Position numbers and translations under genes: made by a program. The notes under the pieces were generated by a model. The model was not told the origin of the DNA. It saw only the letters and a list, made by a program, of their open reading frames with translations, and did no database searches. DNA of 64,000 bases from Sipunculus nudus (taxonomy: Eukaryota > Annelida > Sipuncula > Golfingiida > Sipunculidae): the NCBI GenBank assembly GCA_026874595.1, contig CM049318.1, forward strand, positions 54,697,250 through 54,761,249, written 5' to 3'. Below, piece by piece: positions 1 through 10,942 of the stretch (its first letter is position 1; each line of letters starts with the position of its first letter).

Positions 1-501
1 TAGCATTGAAACAATTGAAATTAGAAAACAAAGAGAAGACATGGAAAAAACATGAAAGGTTAAAACAGTTAGATTTAGAAAAACAAAGAAAAGAGAGGGA
101 GAACATGAGGTTAGAAAGAGAAGACTAGAAAAAGAAAAAGAAAATTGAGTTAAAACGACTGGAGTTGGAAAGACTTAAATTAGAACATGGTCTACGTGCT
201 GCCCCAACTCACAGTTTTGCTGTTTCTTAAGACATTAGACTTGTACAACCTTTTCAAGAAAAAGAAGTTGATAAATATTGCTTAAACTTTGAGAAGGTAG
301 CTAAAAATTTAAAATGGCCTAAGGAAAATTGGACTATGCTATTACAAAGTGTATTGACTGGCAAGGCAAGAGAAATTTATACAAAGCTTTCAGTACAGGC
401 CGCTGCTGACTATGACCAGGTTAAACGGACCTATGTAGAATTTGCTAGGACTAAAGAGCAGTTATTTGATCGCTGGTGTAGTTCTAAAACTGTAATGAAA
501 G
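1..501 (+). pseudogene. gag fragment (capsid region), copy 1, 5' part
   Basis: The stretch reads as a lysine/glutamate-rich coiled-coil segment (repeated LE/EK/LK residues, about 1-200). It is followed by a capsid-like segment containing EVDKY and W-P-K-E-NW, then GKAREIY near 360-380. The same landmarks (EVDKYFPYFEKVA, KWPKDQ) occur in the antisense copy at 50.85-51.06 kb, which supports gypsy Gag. Stops at about 126 and 228 break the frame. The segment stops at 501, where a TTAA target carries a nested transposon, and resumes at 2443 in the same frame. Confidence 0.8.
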
Positions 502-505
502 TTAA

Positions 506-2438
506 GGTCTAATCATCGTCAAAAATCATGAAAATTTCATTTTTCTGAAAAACATCTGGTTTTATAGATGTTTGCTATATCTATCTTTTCACAAAATCAC
601 GTTCCTGGGGTTATATTGTATCAATTGGAAAAATAAGTATTTTAATTCAGATGTCAACCCCACATGGGGTGCAAACAGGATCAACTGTCAGCTCGGCGAG
701 AGTTAGCAGTGTGTAAGTTGCTTATTGGTTAACCATGCGCTCGTGGTAATAGGCAAATGGTTGATTGACAGGCTTCGGGAAGCCACGGTCAGTCAGCCGG
801 GAAAGAGCTTATCTTTATTACCGGCACTTACTAATTGGCACTAATTAATACAAACACGTCCCCCCTATACGCCTAACCCAGAAGTAAACTGTACATCATA
901 CTCTTCCAGCCGCCGAATAATGTGTATGTCACTGCCCTAAAATATTTTAGTGTCACCCAATAAGGGTCCTGGCACCAAGAATATACCCAGAAATATGAAT
1001 TTACCGATTGTTATTTCTGTAATATTGACCCTGTTATACACTATAACATTTTCTCCCAGGGTCCATCATTACATCGCCAAAACCATTACCGAATACATCG
1101 TCCCTTCTTCTATATTATACACTATCTTCAAACTGAACGTCATGGGTCGAAGAAAATAGAGAAGAATGAGCGAAGATAAAATTCGCTATTTGAACGAGAG
1201 ACAGTCACATACTGCTGATCACAAGGTTCCCGTATCGTTAGTGGAGGATGTAGATAAACGCCGAGGGTAGTGCAGCAATATGGGATTGCGTTGCACGAAT
1301 GAATTTTGTGATAGGAACGCGGCACAAAGTTACACCACCACGTCGACTGCTAACAAATTTTACGAAGTGAACCGCGCCGGAGTCTTAGCTATGAGAGCGA
1401 TCGGTAAAGGAAGAGCGGCCGGCCGCAGCACGATTTAGCGCGTATATGACTGGTGTAAATAAATCTAATGAGAGAGAGAGAGATATGTGTTGCTGCTAGC
1501 TATGTAGTGTCTCATATATAATTGTGAGAGGGAGAGACAAGCTGTTAATTGGATTAGGGTATATGGTGGTCTGAACGAGAGCGCAGAGTAAACAGAGTGA
1601 TCGTTCTTATCAGGCACTTCACACCTGACGCGTGCCCCGGCGCGGTAGCCCATGACCTGATTACTGAGGACCGACCCCGAGGACCAGTAAGCTCCGCCTA
1701 CTTTAGTTTGACAGTTCTCCAGTTGTCATGATGCCTAATAAAATCCTTTTTTTAACATTGATAGACCATTAAATTTTATAATTTATATATTGAAACTGAT
1801 TCTCATCCGAACATTTAGTGAAAAAATACAACTGTCACTTGCGCTTATATCCCTGTTTTCCACTCATTACGAAATTTCTCTTCCCAAACAGTTTTCGGCC
1901 GTTTTCTCAAAACAATATTTCAGGAGACTGTACGGTCTTCAGAGCGATATTTCTCAAAAACCATCGAATATATAGTCTTCAAATTTTGCATATAGGTAAA
2001 TCCACAAGTATTCTAAAATGCGTTTTTTTCTTTTTCCTATATCTTTTTTAGTGTAGTAGAAATACGTTATTTAAACGAAATAAGTATTGTTAACATCACA
2101 CATTTTTTTTAAATTTGAAATTCATTATGAAAAAAAGAAAATAAATATATAACAAAAAAAAAATGCCTGGAGATATTTGTATGTAGTTTCAAATGATACT
2201 ATTTCTACATACATACCCTATGCCAATTTTGAGATATATCCAATTAAAAAAAAATAATTTTAAATCATTTCAAGTTTTAAATTTTCAAAGTGGACACTGT
2301 TACACTTTTGAAATATATCTTATCTGATAGAGAATATTCTAAGGATTCTATGTATATATTCATCACTGTAACTTAAATTATTATTTATATGAATTCTAAA
2401 GCTAAATTAAACCAAGGTTGTTTGACGATGATTAGACC
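506..2438. mobile_element. Nested TTAA-target DNA transposon (non-autonomous)
   Basis: The element is bounded by an 18-bp perfect inverted repeat, GGTCTAATCATCGTCAAA at 506-523 and its reverse complement at 2421-2438. It is flanked on both sides by TTAA (502-505 and 2439-2442). TTAA duplication is typical of piggyBac- and Kolobok-type transposons. The terminal bases match neither family's usual start clearly, so I leave the superfamily open. Length is 1933 bp. No transposase reading frame is visible. The middle (about 650-1740) is more GC-rich than the AT-rich flanks and includes a short GA run near 1470. Removing the element and one TTAA leaves the host gag frame open. Confidence 0.85.
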
Positions 2439-2442
2439 TTAA

Positions 2443-2870
2443 TGACGATTTGCGACAGTTGATTTTGCTTGAAGAATTTGAGCGCTGCATAAACGCAGAT
2501 GTTAAATTTTTCCTGGATGAAACAAGTTCTGAAACACTTGACATTGCTGCTCAATTAGCAGATGATTATCCTTGACACATAAAATGTCCTATACTAGCAA
2601 ATCAAACCCGTCATTCACAAACAAGAATGTAAATCAGTATGGTCAAAAGAAGTTTAAGGCGCAGTCACCCTGTACTGGTAGTCCTAATAGTTCAACAAAG
2701 TCCATTGTTACACCTCAGTCCACGTCCACTGTGTCTGAGTCCAACAAAGACCAGTCATTTTCAAAGAAAATCTGTAATTACTGCTAAAAGGAAGGTCATC
2801 TAATATATGACTGCTGGAAACTTGCAAATAAACAGAAGAGCAAACCTTTTGGTTTTTGTTTCAAAATCTA
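2443..2870 (+). pseudogene. gag fragment, C-terminal part with CCHC zinc knuckle, copy 1
   Basis: The frame resumes right after the nested element with LRQLILLEEF, matched by LRQVVLIEEF in the antisense copy, and ends the capsid near LAADDY-like residues at about 2565. A serine/threonine/proline-rich linker follows. A retroviral-type zinc knuckle, C-x2-C-x4-H-x4-C, lies at about 2776-2816, where it binds packaged RNA in related elements. A TAA stop falls inside the knuckle (2785-2787), just after the second cysteine, so the element cannot make an intact Gag-Pol. Confidence 0.78.
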
Positions 2871-3880
2871 GGTATAGCATAGTACAAGAGCCAAGTAGAA
2901 CAACTCCTTTATTGAGTTTGATGCTACGGAGGCCAACGTGCCGTCTGACTCCAAAGAAGAATCCGTAGCTTGCCGGGTAAAAACCTCATTTGAGTTTAAT
3001 AAGGCTAGGTCGTTCCGAGACTTCTGCGAGGAGTATCCACTAAATAAAGCTTAGTCCTTTTATGACTCTTGCGAGAGTATTTCAAATGAGGCCAGGTCCT
3101 CTTATGACCAACAGAAATTTGTTTCTGCTGAGGAAAATTCCTCTGTTGACTCCGATAAGGAGTTTGATTGTAATAAGGATGTAGATTCCTTTAGTGACTC
3201 TGAAAAAGAGTTTATTACAGACAATGTCAGTGTCAGTTCTTTGTTTGACGAAATTGGGGTAGTAGATTCCTCTCCTGACACTGAAATGGAATTATTTGAG
3301 CCATTCATACATGATAGTTTTGTATCACTTTCAAGAGATTTTTTAGATTCTACCCCTATTCGAATTTTGAGGGACATTGTTTTAGGCCAATCTCTCATGT
3401 TAGCAAACACATTGCCATTTTCTAATAGGTCTTATACTGGTGTACATGCACTTGTAAATGGTGTGTTTTCAGACAAGCACACTTTAGTTCCGCTTCACAA
3501 TGTACATTAAAGTCAGATTTGATTTCTGGGAATATTATCCTTTAAGGGAATTCAGTTTCCACTAGGCAATGATGTTGCAAGTGACAAAGTAAAGCCTGTA
3601 CCAATAGTGACAGAAAAGCCGTCAATTGATCAGGACACTGATCCTGAAAATCAGAAAATTCCTGGTTTGTATCCTTCATGTACTGAAACTAGATCTATGG
3701 CCAAGAAAAACACACATGAGGATAATGGTCCGGATAATAACATTCTTGGAGTCACTAGTGACTCGTCTAACGACTCGCCCGTAAAGGATGCAGCATTTTC
3801 AAAGACAGACCATACCACGGAACATTATAAGGACCCTGATATTTCATGTTTATTTCCAAGGACAGGATCTTAAGTAAACT
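2871..3880 (+). pseudogene. Acidic linker and aspartic protease remnant, copy 1
   Basis: The first half (to about 3330) is a serine/aspartate/glutamate-rich linker broken by a few stops. The protease-like part is about 3340-3600. LRD-x-x-x-GQSLML and LPFSNRSYTGV align with LRDTGSTQSLIL and LPFGTETNTGV in the antisense copy. The catalytic DTG triad has been lost here (it reads D-I-V). A second landmark, PLGNDVASDKV near 3570, matches LLGNDLAGDKV. The tail to 3873 is a hydrophilic linker ending in a stop. Family identity rests mainly on the paired copy. Confidence 0.7.
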
Positions 3881-4960
3881 CTTAGAGAACCTTGTTTGTT
3901 TCTATGTTAGGAATGGAGTGCTTATGCGTAAATAGCGACCCCCTGATGTATGGCCTGATTTTGGGCCGGCAAACATCAAATAGTGGTGCCCAAAAGCTAT
4001 CGCAATGAACTCTTAGCATGGCACATGAGGCTCCTTTGTCTGGCCATTAAGGTACAAATGAAACTTATCAGAAAGTTAGTACACACTTCTATTGGCCTTA
4101 TGTCAGGACAGATGTTGTACAATACGGTAAATCATGCCACACATGCCAGGAGGTAGGCAAGCCCAATCAGAATCCTCCTAAAGCCCCACTTAGTCCTATT
4201 CCTGCTTTCGAGGAACTATTAAGTAGGGTTATTGTTGATTGTGTTGGACCACTGCCCAAAACAAAATCTAGATATGCATACTTGCTAACAATTATTTGCG
4301 CATCTACCAGGTTCCCTGAGGATATATTCCAGCATGCTATGCTTGAGCTAGGTATAAAACAGTACAGCTCTTTGGCATACCATCCCAAAAGTCAGGGCGC
4401 CCTCGAGCGTTTTCAACAGACCTTAAAAACATTATTATGCCCTACTATTATGACACACGGAAGGACTGGGATGAAGGAATCCACCTATTGCTGTTTGCTG
4501 TCAGAGAATCATATCACGTGTCCTTGAATTTCAGTCCCTTTGAACTAGTTTTCGAACACTCAGTTCGAGGTCCAATAAAAATTGCTTAAAGAGAAACTCT
4601 TGTGAGAAAAAATCCTTATTCTCTTAATTAATTGCAGTATGTCTCAGACTTTCGCACTAAATAAGGCAATGCTTGTGAGATTGCAATGCCTAATCTAAAA
4701 TCTGCACAAAGTAAAATGAAAATAAAGTTTGATAAGTACACTGTAAGTGGCATGTTTGAGCCTGGTGAAAAGGTCCTTGCCTAACTGTCCATCCCTGGCA
4801 GACTTCTGCAAGCTTTTGTATTTTGGTTTTAGTTTGACAAGGAAGTCAGTGATTTAAATTACATACTGTTAACACCAGATAGGCGTAAGAAAGAAACAAC
4901 TGTGCCATGTTAACATGTTGAAACCATATTATGACAGAAATAGCACATCAGATTTTGTAC
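3881..4960 (+). pseudogene. Integrase remnant, copy 1
   Basis: The order is an HHCC zinc-binding region (about 3990-4150, ending in C-x2-C followed by QEVGKPNQ), the catalytic core (about 4190-4540), and a C-terminal GPY/F-like module (about 4740-4810, PGEKVLA and SIPGRLLQA). The first catalytic Asp is seen in IVDCVGPLP and the catalytic Glu in HPKSQGALERFQQ. The middle of the core, including the second Asp, is deleted between RFPE and DIFQHAML at about 4320. The antisense copy still has this part (SDQ motif). Several stops occur. The fragment lies upstream of reverse transcriptase, the unusual pol order shared by both copies. Confidence 0.82.
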
Positions 4961-5059
4961 ATAATGTTACTGCTGTTAATTTTGTACCCTGGCCGAGATA
5001 AATTAGATACAGTTGGTAAGTGTGATGTTGACATTCAGTGTGAAAGAGTACCACTAAAA

Positions 5060-6300
5060 AACTCATACGTGCTTTAAAACCTGGATGCCAAACTGTCACG
5101 CCTTACCGTACTGCAACGACAGAACCTCGAAAAACCTGCTGCAGAATTATGAGCATTTTTTAGTGACATTCCAACGCGGACTAACATATTGTGCCATGAC
5201 TTCGACACTGGCGGGGCAGACGCAGTCAAGCAGCTTCCTTATAGACTGAATTTTAGAAAAGTAAAAATATCTACAAGATGAGGTTCAATATTTGCTGGAC
5301 AACGATTTTATTTAACCTAGTCACAGTAACCCGAGTTCACCATGTATTCTTGTGCAAAAACCTGATGGAAGTTACCGTATGTGTACAGATTATCGAAAAT
5401 TGAACTCTGTCACCAAGACTGACACGTTCCCGATTCCGAGGATCGATGATTGTATTGATAGAGTCGGTAGCTCCAGAGATATTTCCAAGTCTGACTTGTT
5501 AAAAGTCAGATGGCTGCGATGCATATATTGATGATCTGGTTGTGTACAGCGACACCTGGGAGAAACATCTGCAAATTCTTCCGGACCTCTTCGAAAGACT
5601 CAGCGAAGCACGTCTGACCGTCAACTTAGTCAAATCTGAGTTTTTTCATGCACAAGTAACATTTTTGAGTCATATTGTAGAGCAAGGTCAAGTAAAACCT
5701 AACGATGATAAAATAAGTGCTATTTATGCATATCCTAGACCAGAAAACAAAAAGCTAATAATGTGTTTTCTTGGTATGGTTGGATACTACAGGAAGTTTT
5801 GCCCAAATTTTTCTGCTGTAGCTGAACAAAGTTATTTGTTAAAGAACAAACAAAAGTTTGTATGGAATGTTCAATGTGAAAATGCATTTCAGAATTTAAA
5901 AGCAATTCTGCAAAGTTCACCAGTTTTAGCAGCTGCATACTTTTCTGTACCCTTTAAGTTGGCTGTACATGCTAGTGATACTTTTGCTGGTGCTGTGTTG
6001 TTACAAGAAGGCAGTGATGGCATAGATCATACATTTTATTTTTCAAGAAAGTTTAATGCTAACCAGAAAAACTACTTCCCTATTGAAAATGAATGTTAAG
6101 CTTTGATTTTGGCATTACGACATTTTGAAGTTTATGTTACTTCATCAGTCATTGTCTTCAGTGATCACAATCCCCTCACGTTCATGAACATGTTGAAGTG
6201 TAAAAATCAAAGACTGTTCAGATGGAGTGTGGCAACAATAATCCACTTTTGCTGGTCTGTGCAAGGACGACATCCATGCTGGATTTACCTCCGGATAATA
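5060..6300 (+). pseudogene. Reverse transcriptase and RNase H remnant, copy 1
   Basis: Fingers/palm landmarks include VQKPDGSYR, CTDYRKLNSVTK and FPIPRIDDCID (about 5350-5460, in shifting frames). The block with the first catalytic Asp is truncated after SDLLK (about 5500). About 100 codons are missing before the catalytic YIDD at about 5526. From 5542 to 6097 the frame is open: thumb/connection (FLGMVGYYRKFCPNF) then RNase H with its Asp in HASD, Glu in IENEC and Asp in VFSDHNPLT (last part after a TAA at 6097). The end resembles the usual ADFLSR-type terminus near 6290 but is frameshifted. Confidence 0.86.
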
Positions 6301-6530
6301 GGGGAGATTCCTTGCGCATGTCATATGACACTTCCGTTCTTGAAAAAAATGGCGTCCAATAACAGACGTACTGGTGCAGAGCAGTAACTGCACCTAGCGT
6401 CTGTTGGAGAGACTACCCCCAGTCCACATACAGGGCAAAGCTTGGACCAGGCGCCATTAGTTGTTCAAGATATATACAAAGCGTACAGGCAACCTGGTTG
6501 CCATACCGGGCGACTTTGCAATCAAGATTT
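6301..6530. other. Spacer after retrotransposon copy 1
   Basis: This may hold the remains of the 3' untranslated region or LTR of copy 1, but I see no similarity to the putative LTR at 51.25-52.34 kb. No coding signal was recognised. Confidence 0.4.
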
Positions 6531-6534
6531 TTAA

Positions 6535-6822
6535 AGGGGCCCAATCACCTATCTGACCTTTATAAATTGAGCTTTTTAAAAAAAATAGGTAAAAAAACTT
6601 GGATATCACCGCACACAAGCTGCTTGTTTTGTTTATATCAACGTGTTTATAATGTGTGTGGGTCCGCCAAAATAATCGTTCTCGATAATACTAATTCTCG
6701 TTCGTCAACATTGCTGTGATTACAAACATGTTGATAAACAAGTTCACGCATCCTTCACGGAGGCCTAATGAGAACTTTGTTCTAACCAGATTTGTCCTTG
6801 GACCATTAATATATACAATTAA
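6535..6822 (-). mobile_element. TTAA-type MITE, partial copy
   Basis: The piece begins with TTAA then AGGGGCCC and runs through ATATCACCGCACACA, GCTGCTTGTTTTGTTTATAT and CAACATTGCTGTG. Each of these appears, reverse complemented, in the complete element at 28147-28583. About 100 bp of the middle is missing and the far end is eroded. Strand is given relative to the 28-kb copy. Confidence 0.75.
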
Positions 6823-6825
6823 GAG

Positions 6826-7185
6826 TTAATGCTATCCTTCGTACTGCTATCTAAGACTAGATTGTATATCTTTTATAGCCAAGGCGTCCATGGGAGGATC
6901 GTACTGGCAGTTTTATCTCTTGGTGAATATATGATTAATATCCAGACATCGGGAATGGGCCCTTGTACCGTCGCGACGGTGATATCGTGCACATATATAC
7001 TCATTATGTCATTGTGACTGTATATAAACCAGACAAGCCTAAATTAATTACGAGAAAATATACTATGCAGAAAAAGGAATAATCAGACTATAACCTGAAC
7101 CAGTTCATGAGAGGTGTAGAGATTCATTTTGGACGCGGACAGGTTTTTGACCATGCTGTACTTTCACTCTCAATGTTACTTAAAC
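6826..7185 (+). repeat. Direct duplication, unit 1
   Basis: The block shares a long run of landmarks with 7551-7945 in the same orientation: ATCCTTCGT, AGATTGTATATCTT, CCATGGGAGGA, the palindrome CCGTCGCGACGG followed by TGATATCG, and GACAGGTTTTTGACCATGCT. The offset is about 725 bp. No coding frame is conserved between the two units. Confidence 0.8.
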
Positions 7186-7550
7186 TTTCATCTTTAAGAA
7201 TTTTTTCAATTATACCTTTAAGAATGAAAATGTTGCAGCATTAATACATACAATGATGGGTATGGACCAAAAGCAATAGTTAACCAACATTGATACTGAT
7301 GACTTTGTAGGTGCTGATTCACCAAACAGAACAAGCCGAAGCAAATAGGATGGTAAATTCAATAAAACAATATTTTGCTGTGTGTTGCACATACTAGGAA
7401 GTTTCTTGAGTTCCCGCAAACTTATAAATGACATCCATGAATAAAAGTCTTAGATTTAAGTATAGACAAACAGGGAAAAAACATAATTCCGCAAATCTCT
7501 TGAAGACACAAAACCCTCATCAAAATTTTTAAAAAAGACAGACTACCACG
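7186..7550. other. AT-rich spacer between duplicated blocks
   Basis: No gene or recognisable repeat is visible here. Together with unit 1 it makes up the roughly 725-bp period of the duplication. Confidence 0.35.
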
Positions 7551-7945
7551 GGTTATGATATCCTTCGTGGAGCTGTCTAAGATTAGATTGTATATCTTGT
7601 ATACTCCATGGGAGGAACGTTCTGGCAGTTTTATCTGTTGGTGGATATATGATTAAAATCCAGACATCAGTGAATTGGCCATTGTATCGTCGCGACGGTG
7701 ATATCGGGCACATAAACACTTCTAATTACATTGTGATTGTATATTTACTATACATGCCAGGTGATAGAGCCTTTGTGTTGAGACCGAGGTGTCTGTAATC
7801 ATGACCTAAATTAATTATAAAAAGATGTAATATGCAGTAAATGAAACGTTAGACTATATACCGAACCGATTCTTGAGAAGTATAGAGATTTATTTTGGAC
7901 ACGGACAGGTTTTTGACCATGCTGGACTTTCACTCTCCATGTTAC
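7551..7945 (+). repeat. Direct duplication, unit 2
   Basis: This is the second copy of the 6826-7185 block, diverged by scattered substitutions and small indels. It keeps the CGTCGCGACG palindromic core and the shared ending ACGGACAGGTTTTTGACCAT. Confidence 0.8.
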
Positions 7946-8410
7946 TTCATCTTTGAGGTCTTATGATCGTCAAACTACCTTGGCTTAGTTTTGCTTTAAA
8001 ATTTACATTAAAATGAATTTCAGCCTGAATGATATATACATATTTTGAATCCTTGGTATATCCTCAGTTTGATGAGATATATATGAATGGTGTCTAATGC
8101 TTTCTGGTTACGATTTGCTGAAAGCATTAACCATGCATGATTAATTGATAGTTTTGTTAAAAACCTCATGCTTAATTTAAGGAGGACCTCCTAAGAACTG
8201 TCTATTTAGTAATATTAATGTTACAACTTGTCCGAGTAGCAAAGGAAACCAAGCAAGATGATTCAAGAGCTCTGTAGAGCGTCAAACAGGTGTAAGGGAC
8301 TGTTTTATCTCACGCTATTATTTCATTTGGCTGAATACAAAGTTTCCCAACAAAACCTTCCCGACATATGGACTCACTATCTACGTTGTCATACATATAT
8401 TGTAAATTAA
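7946..8410. other. Unassigned AT-rich sequence
   Basis: No coding region, RNA gene or repeat was recognised by eye. Confidence 0.35.
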
Positions 8411-10359
8411 CAGGTCATTCCACTTCAACTGTGTTCCTGCCTCATCGAGCTTTTATGATATTAAGACTAATGTATCATAGCCATGTGTCCGTTGCCAGCA
8501 AACGGATACAGCCCAGTGAGTAGTGTCCAGAGCCAATTTTGTTACATTACGACTTGACTGACAGACTGGCCAGACTCCGAATGCGTTCACAAAGCTCTGT
8601 ATCAGGGAGGTCTTGTGCCTGTCTGCCTGAGCCTATGGTCTATGGCAAGCGGATGGCTGGTTAAATTTAGGTATTTAAGACGAAAGTCAGTTTGGTTATT
8701 CCAAATGTATCCCATTGGATTTTCGGCCTGGATACTATGACAAAGAGAAGTGAACTGTAGCATGCAGCTTATGTTCCTGGTACAAACAATTCATGTTTTC
8801 AGTTTATCAACCAATGTTTCAATGGCTGTAGTGTAAAAACTAAAGAAGCACTTAAACAGGTTCTCCCGTCACTACTCACATCATTTTGTTTTTCAATGGT
8901 TACAGTTCTTTACTGATAATTTCCTTATCTTGAAAGATTCTATACATTTTTTACATAAAAGACTGCAGTGAAATTGTTCTTTATTGTGATTTGAGTTGAG
9001 TTATACCACAGCATGTTCCAAAGCGTAAACATAATAACCCTTGATCTCTGACTAAAAAGCTTTCAAAGATTTTATTGAATTAAAGTTGCAGGTGACAAGA
9101 ACAGAAAATCACTAGGTGGTCTATTAACACTTACGTTTACTTTTAAAAAACAATATTATTGTTTCCACCGAAACGGATGTCGGTACTGTTAATGGTTTCC
9201 GGGGTGTTACTAGAGAACCAGTCAATATTGCTTTCCAAAATTTAGAATTCTAGTTTAAGGCGACATATGAACTGGTGCCCCATCGCTCTTGGTGACCTCT
9301 GATCATCGTATATGCATACATTCAACGGGGCATCATCTTTCCTTCTTGTGTCCATCAACTGATGATTACAGCCTTCTCAGTACTGTTGTTCTTAGCTGAT
9401 TCATGGGCTTGATAACTATTCACTTGAGAAACCTGCAGAACCATATTCTAAGTAATTTGCGTGGTTTGTGTCGCTTTCCGGCATCTGAACATTGCATTTT
9501 AGAGTACTCTTTCATCTTTGTTTTTTTTTTCCATAGATAAATATTTTTCCATAGATATATGATAGAAGAGGAACTCTTTCCCAAACAGGACAATAACATC
9601 AATAACCATGCGACCACTGGAGCTTAATTGATACATAATATAAGATTGTCAGGGGAGGTTTAATATATTGCTCTGATATTTAGATTTCCCTCAGATCTTG
9701 TAAAGCATTTCCCATTGCACAAAATTTGTGGCACCACCGACAACTCGCTTTCTCTCTAAATTTAACTTCACAGAACGGTTTATTGAATTATCTTCTGAAA
9801 TCTGGAATACTCATATGTCTTTGGTAATTTAATCAGCTGAAAAAAACTGTAAAAAAATAGTTATTTTTATTATTCAAATTTCTTCATCATATATTGAAAA
9901 TATCTCAAGGTTATAGCTTCAAGGTTCTTCCTGATATTTGGTATGACAGTTATGGAAACTGAAGTTCCTGTTCCAATATTGTGGCGGCACACATTGTATA
10001 CATCGTTACATTTTTTAACCGATCTCACACCGGTTGACAGTTATTTATTCCTGCGAGTATTGAAAAGTGTGAGTTACTTTTTTATTTATGACCGTGTTGA
10101 GATTTACCTCTTGGAGACTGATAAAAACCTGCTGAGTCACGTCATGCTAGTAACATGAGGTTATAAATACTGTTGCAGCCATCGTCACATATTTTCCCCC
10201 TGCGCCCTGAAGACAAAGAAAGATGGGCTCCGATTAGACAGATAGAGACAAGAATAAATGAACCCTTAGTTGGCCAGTGGATTTGTCCCTGAAGAACGAC
10301 GCTTCTGTTTGATGTCGTTCGCCTAAATAGCACGGTTGCACTATAGCCAAAGCAATGGT

Positions 10360-10451
10360 CGTTTCGTGAAGCAGGGTCAGCCCGTGATGCACATTTTTTA
10401 TTCGATAGGCAGGGGGAAGCATCTCCGTGAAGCACTGTACTTCACGAAACG
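10360..10451. repeat. 92-bp hairpin inside duplication copy A
   Basis: Inverted arms CGTTTCGTGAAG (10360-10371) and CTTCACGAAACG (10440-10451) bound a segment with internal AAGCA-GGTCAGCCCGTGA motifs. The copy-B counterpart (20826-20912) keeps the left arm but only 9 bp of the right arm. Confidence 0.6.
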
Positions 10452-10907
10452 CCATTTAACAAGGCATTTGTAAAACAATCTTTCTGGCCATTCATGATCA
10501 ACGCCAGGTCTGGTGCGCGTGAGCTTGGTCTACTGCTCAAACAGGCACGAAACCTTACTTTTAACGTGAACGCTCAGCTCTAATATTTTAATATTTGCGT
10601 GAAATCAGCTATAAAAAATTAGATCTTTGGTGCTTTTGTACTCTATTTTGTACTACTTAGCAACTTAAAACCTATTATGCCTTCGTTTCCTTTATTAACA
10701 AGGGCTGTTCGTCTGTAACGATTTATTTGGTGCCGCCATATTACCGTCAGTTGAATGTTACTATTCCGGGAAGCACTTTTGGATCACTGCACAGGTGGGC
10801 GGAGCTTAAATTTACTTCACGAAAAATTGCCAATCGAATACGCCTATTGTCAATTCTGAATTCAATACAGGTCCAAGGTAGTACCATAAACTCCGGGGTG
10901 CATTAGT

Positions 10908-10942
10908 CATCACACGCTCCTCACGCAGCGGAGCGTGTGATG
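10908..10942. repeat. 13-bp perfect hairpin, GC-rich
   Basis: CATCACACGCTCC is followed by a 9-base loop and the exact reverse complement. About 32 bp around it (10900-10931) recur in reverse complement at 22981-23012 with two changes, so it is part of a small dispersed element. Confidence 0.65.

Larger units (their letters stand above)
1..6300 (+). mobile_element. Ty3/gypsy retrotransposon, Gmr1-like pol order, copy 1 (decayed, 5' end outside window)
   Basis: Fragments of gag, protease, integrase, reverse transcriptase and RNase H lie in that order on the plus strand. Integrase precedes reverse transcriptase, the Ty1/copia-like order known for the Gmr1 group of Ty3/gypsy elements. All fragments match the antisense copy at 47.2-52.3 kb domain by domain. 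Every domain has stops or frameshifts, and two have internal deletions. The left end is cut by the window edge. No 3' LTR could be recognised after the RNase H, so the right border is approximate. A 1933-bp DNA element is nested in gag. Confidence 0.88.

Noticed and set aside
10908-10942. Hairpin read as a Helitron 3' terminus
   Set aside because: CTAA follows at a plausible distance on the minus strand, but the other copy's similarity runs past it and no 5' TC end was found.
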